Below are positions 62,027-64,000 of a DNA stretch of 64,000 nucleotides, in pieces. The stretch is taken from contig NZ_BQUN01000228.1 of the NCBI RefSeq assembly GCF_026008495.1, forward strand, positions 193,492 through 257,491, read 5' to 3'. Origin of the DNA: Streptomyces sp. A012304 (GTDB lineage: Bacteria; Actinomycetota; Actinomycetes; Streptomycetales; Streptomycetaceae). Numbering within the stretch: position 1 is the stretch's first letter; each line of letters begins with the position of its first letter. The position numbers and the translations under genes were made by a program. The notes below the pieces were generated by a model that searched no databases, was not told where the DNA came from, and saw only the letters and a list, made by a program, of their open reading frames with translations.

Positions 62027-64000
62027 GTGACGATCCTGGAGAGCATCCGGCAACCACGCGACCTGAAGGCGCTGTCCGAGGCGGAGATCGGTGAACTGTC
62101 CGAAGAGATCAGAGAGTTCCTGGTGCACGCGGTCGCCCGCACCGGCGGACACCTCGGACCCAACCTGGGCGTGGTGGAACTGACCATCGCGCTCCACCGG
62201 GTCTTCGAGTCGCCGGCCGACCGCATCCTGTGGGACACCGGCCACCAGAGCTATGTGCACAAGCTCCTGACCGGGCGTCAGGACTTCTCCAAGCTGCGCG
62301 GGAAGGGCGGGCTGTCCGGCTACCCGTCCCGGGAGGAGTCCGAGCACGACGTCATCGAGAACAGCCACGCCTCCACCGCGCTCGGCTGGGCCGACGGGCT
62401 CGCCAAGGCCCGTCAGGTGCAGGGCGGGCAGGGCCATGTCGTCGCGGTCATCGGCGACGGCGCCCTGACCGGCGGCATGGCCTGGGAGGCGCTGAACAAC
62501 ATCGCCGCCGCCAAGGACCGGCCACTGATCATCGTCGTCAACGACAACGAGCGGTCCTACGCGCCGACCATCGGCGGCCTCGCCGACCACCTCGCGACCC
62601 TGCGCACCACCGACGGCTACGAGAAGGCCCTGGCCTGGGGCAAGGAGGTGCTGCTGCGCACACCCGTCGTCGGGAACACCCTGTACGAGTCGCTGCACGG
62701 CGCGAAGAAGGGCTTCAAGGACGCGTTCGCCCCACAGGGCATGTTCGAGGACCTCGGCCTGAAGTACGTCGGCCCGATCGACGGCCACGACGTCGGGGCC
62801 GTGGAGTCGGCGCTGCGCCGGGCCAAACGCTTCCACGGGCCGGTGCTGGTGCACTGCCTCACGGAGAAGGGCCGCGGTTACGAACCGGCCCTCGCGCACG
62901 AGGAGGACCACTTCCACACCGTGGGGGTGATGGACCCGCTGACCTGCGCGCCGCTCGCACCCGCCGGCGCGCCGTCCTGGACGTCCGTGTTCGGCGACGA
63001 GATCGTCCGGATCGGTGAGGAGCGCGACGACGTCGTGGCGATCACCGCGGCCATGCTGCACCCGGTGGGACTCGGCAGGTTCGCCGAGCGCTTCCCGGAC
63101 CGGGTGTGGGACGTCGGCATCGCCGAGCAGCACGCGGCGGTGAGCGCGGCCGGGCTGGCCACCGGGGGCCTGCATCCCGTCGTCGCCGTCTACGCCACCT
63201 TCCTCAACCGCGCCTTCGACCAGCTGCTGATGGACGTGGCCCTGCACCGCTGCGGGGTGACGTTCGTGCTCGACCGGGCCGGCGTCACCGGCGTCGACGG
63301 CGCCTCGCACAACGGCATGTGGGACCTGTCGGTCCTCCAGGTCGTCCCGGGGCTGCGGATCGCCGCCCCGCGCGACGCCGGCCAGCTGCGGGCCCAGCTG
63401 CGGGAGGCGGTCGCGGTCGACGACGCGCCCACCCTGATCCGCTTCCCGAAGGAGTCGGTGGGTCCGGACATACCAGCGGTCGGCCGCGTCGGCGGCATGG
63501 ACGTCCTGCACCGCGGCGACCGGCCGCAGGTGCTGCTGGTGGCCGTCGGCGTGATGGCGCCGGTGTGCCTCCAGGCCGCCGAGCTGCTCCAGGCGCGGGG
63601 CGTCGACTGCACGGTGGTGGACCCCCGCTGGGTCAAGCCGGTCGATCCTGCCCTGCCCGGGCTCGCCGCCGGGCACCGCCTCGTGGCCGTCGTCGAGGAC
63701 AACAGCCGCGCGGCGGGCGTCGGTTCGGCGGTGGCGCTGGCCCTCGGTGACGCCGATGTGGACGTGCCCGTACGGCGGTTCGGCATCCCCGAGCAGTTCC
63801 TCGCGCACGCCAAACGCGCCGAGGTCCTCGCCGACATCGGCCTCACGCCCGTCGAGATCGCCGGACGGATCAGCGCGAGCCTGGCCGTCACGGACGAGCG
63901 GTCGGGGGGTGTCGACGCGGCCGGGGTGTCCGCGGCCGTGGGGTCGGGGGCCGGGGGCGCGGCCGGGGTGTCCGCGGACGTGGGGTCGGGGGCCGGGGGC
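62027..64000 (+). CDS. dxs: 1-deoxy-D-xylulose-5-phosphate synthase (3' end beyond window)
   Basis: At least 658 residues. GGHLGPNLGVVELTIALH, GHQSYVHKLLTGR, GDGALTGGMAWEALNN (TPP/Mg), DGHDVGAVESALR, VWDVGIAEQHAAVSAAGLA (Glu of TPP activation), VLDRAGVTGVDGASHNGMWD and the transketolase C-domain are all present. The catalytic core ends around residue 625, after which the frame continues in an Ala/Gly/Ser/Val repeat of 14 residues (63917-64000) and runs off the window, so the stop codon is not seen. GTG at 62027 with GAGAGGGGG upstream. It supplies the MEP pathway with ispG. Confidence 0.93.
   Translation, partial: MTILESIRQPRDLKALSEAEIGELSEEIREFLVHAVARTGGHLGPNLGVVELTIALHRVFESPADRILWDTGHQSYVHKLLTGRQDFSKLRGKGGLSGYPSREESEHDVIENSHASTALGWADGLAKARQVQGGQGHVVAVIGDGALTGGMAWEALNNIAAAKDRPLIIVVNDNERSYAPTIGGLADHLATLRTTDGYEKALAWGKEVLLRTPVVGNTLYESLHGAKKGFKDAFAPQGMFEDLGLKYVGPIDGHDVGAVESALRRAKRFHGPVLVHCLTEKGRGYEPALAHEEDHFHTVGVMDPLTCAPLAPAGAPSWTSVFGDEIVRIGEERDDVVAITAAMLHPVGLGRFAERFPDRVWDVGIAEQHAAVSAAGLATGGLHPVVAVYATFLNRAFDQLLMDVALHRCGVTFVLDRAGVTGVDGASHNGMWDLSVLQVVPGLRIAAPRDAGQLRAQLREAVAVDDAPTLIRFPKESVGPDIPAVGRVGGMDVLHRGDRPQVLLVAVGVMAPVCLQAAELLQARGVDCTVVDPRWVKPVDPALPGLAAGHRLVAVVEDNSRAAGVGSAVALALGDADVDVPVRRFGIPEQFLAHAKRAEVLADIGLTPVEIAGRISASLAVTDERSGGVDAAGVSAAVGSGAGGAAGVSADVGSGAGG
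63917..64000 (+). repeat. 42-bp tandem repeat in the 3' part of dxs
   Basis: Two complete in-frame units (63917-63958 and 63959-64000) encode AAGVSAAVGSGAGG and AAGVSADVGSGAGG; only one base differs. The array continues past the window edge, so the copy number is unknown. Expansion in multiples of 42 bp keeps the frame. Confidence 0.85.

Noticed and set aside
1..64000. CRISPR arrays, rRNA and tRNA genes
   Set aside because: No regularly spaced repeats with unique spacers and no tRNA- or rRNA-like sequence were noticed on either strand; the tandem arrays at 5411 and 63917 have no spacers.

Overview
The window is very GC-rich DNA with long, densely packed genes, frequent GTG and TTG starts and many 1-4 bp start/stop overlaps. 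It carries an SsgA-like sporulation protein and a complete-looking hopanoid operon, so it is a Streptomyces chromosome. The order (ABC-F, ssgD, ..., idi, CDF transporter, ..., hopanoid operon with ispG and dxs) resembles, from memory, the SCO6720-SCO6768 interval of S. coelicolor. That comparison was not computed here.

Layout. 1-23.4 kb is core accessory metabolism: an ABC-F protein cut by the window edge with a long leader; the SsgD-like protein; a secreted beta-propeller; endonuclease V; small proteins; a beta-oxidation operon (CoA-transferase, thiolase, FadB-type protein) next to a convergent MerR regulator; an amino-acid permease; a PfkB kinase; two secreted peptidases; a D-amino-acid oxidase; a second ABC-F; a glycolipid-binding-fold protein; and tex.

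23501-38715 is a 15.2-kb transposon-like insertion. It has near-perfect 26-bp terminal inverted repeats, further 20-bp subterminal repeats and a 5-bp direct duplication (GCCTC) on both sides, but no intact transposase. The left end holds a decayed membrane-protein gene and an IS110-type transposase remnant; the right end holds a truncated ccdA. Its cargo is (a) a heme-b-type membrane domain fused to a molybdopterin oxidoreductase domain, plus a small membrane protein; (b) an NAD-dependent epimerase with a four-Cys insert; (c) a sensor kinase/response regulator pair divergent from (d) a four-gene, translationally coupled operon of GT2 glycosyltransferase, DUF2064 transferase, methyltransferase and GT87-type membrane glycosyltransferase; (e) TfoX-N, SRPBCC and DM13 proteins; and (f) a TetR regulator with two operators, a peroxiredoxin-like protein and a vanadium-haloperoxidase-like protein. 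Removing the insertion brings a 43-aa LPFR-type gene to about 90 bp upstream of tex.

38.7-44.6 kb returns to core genes: LPFR small protein, a GlxA-type regulator with a DJ-1/PfpI enzyme, enoyl-CoA hydratase, an HdeD-like membrane protein, an RsbW-like ATPase, IPP isomerase and a CDF metal exporter.

45.1-52.1 kb is a tightly overlapping operon: two CDP-alcohol phosphotransferases, a cytidylyltransferase-like enzyme, a glycerol-1-phosphate-dehydrogenase-like enzyme, a GT2 glycosyltransferase and a TagGH-like ABC exporter. It looks like a pathway for making and exporting a phospho-alcohol lipid or polymer; the product is unknown. 52.4-64 kb is the hopanoid operon (hpnC, hpnD, a small DUF6380-like gene, hpnE, polyprenyl diphosphate synthase, shc, hpnG, hpnH) followed by dedicated ispG and dxs. 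The window ends inside dxs, in a tandem repeat.
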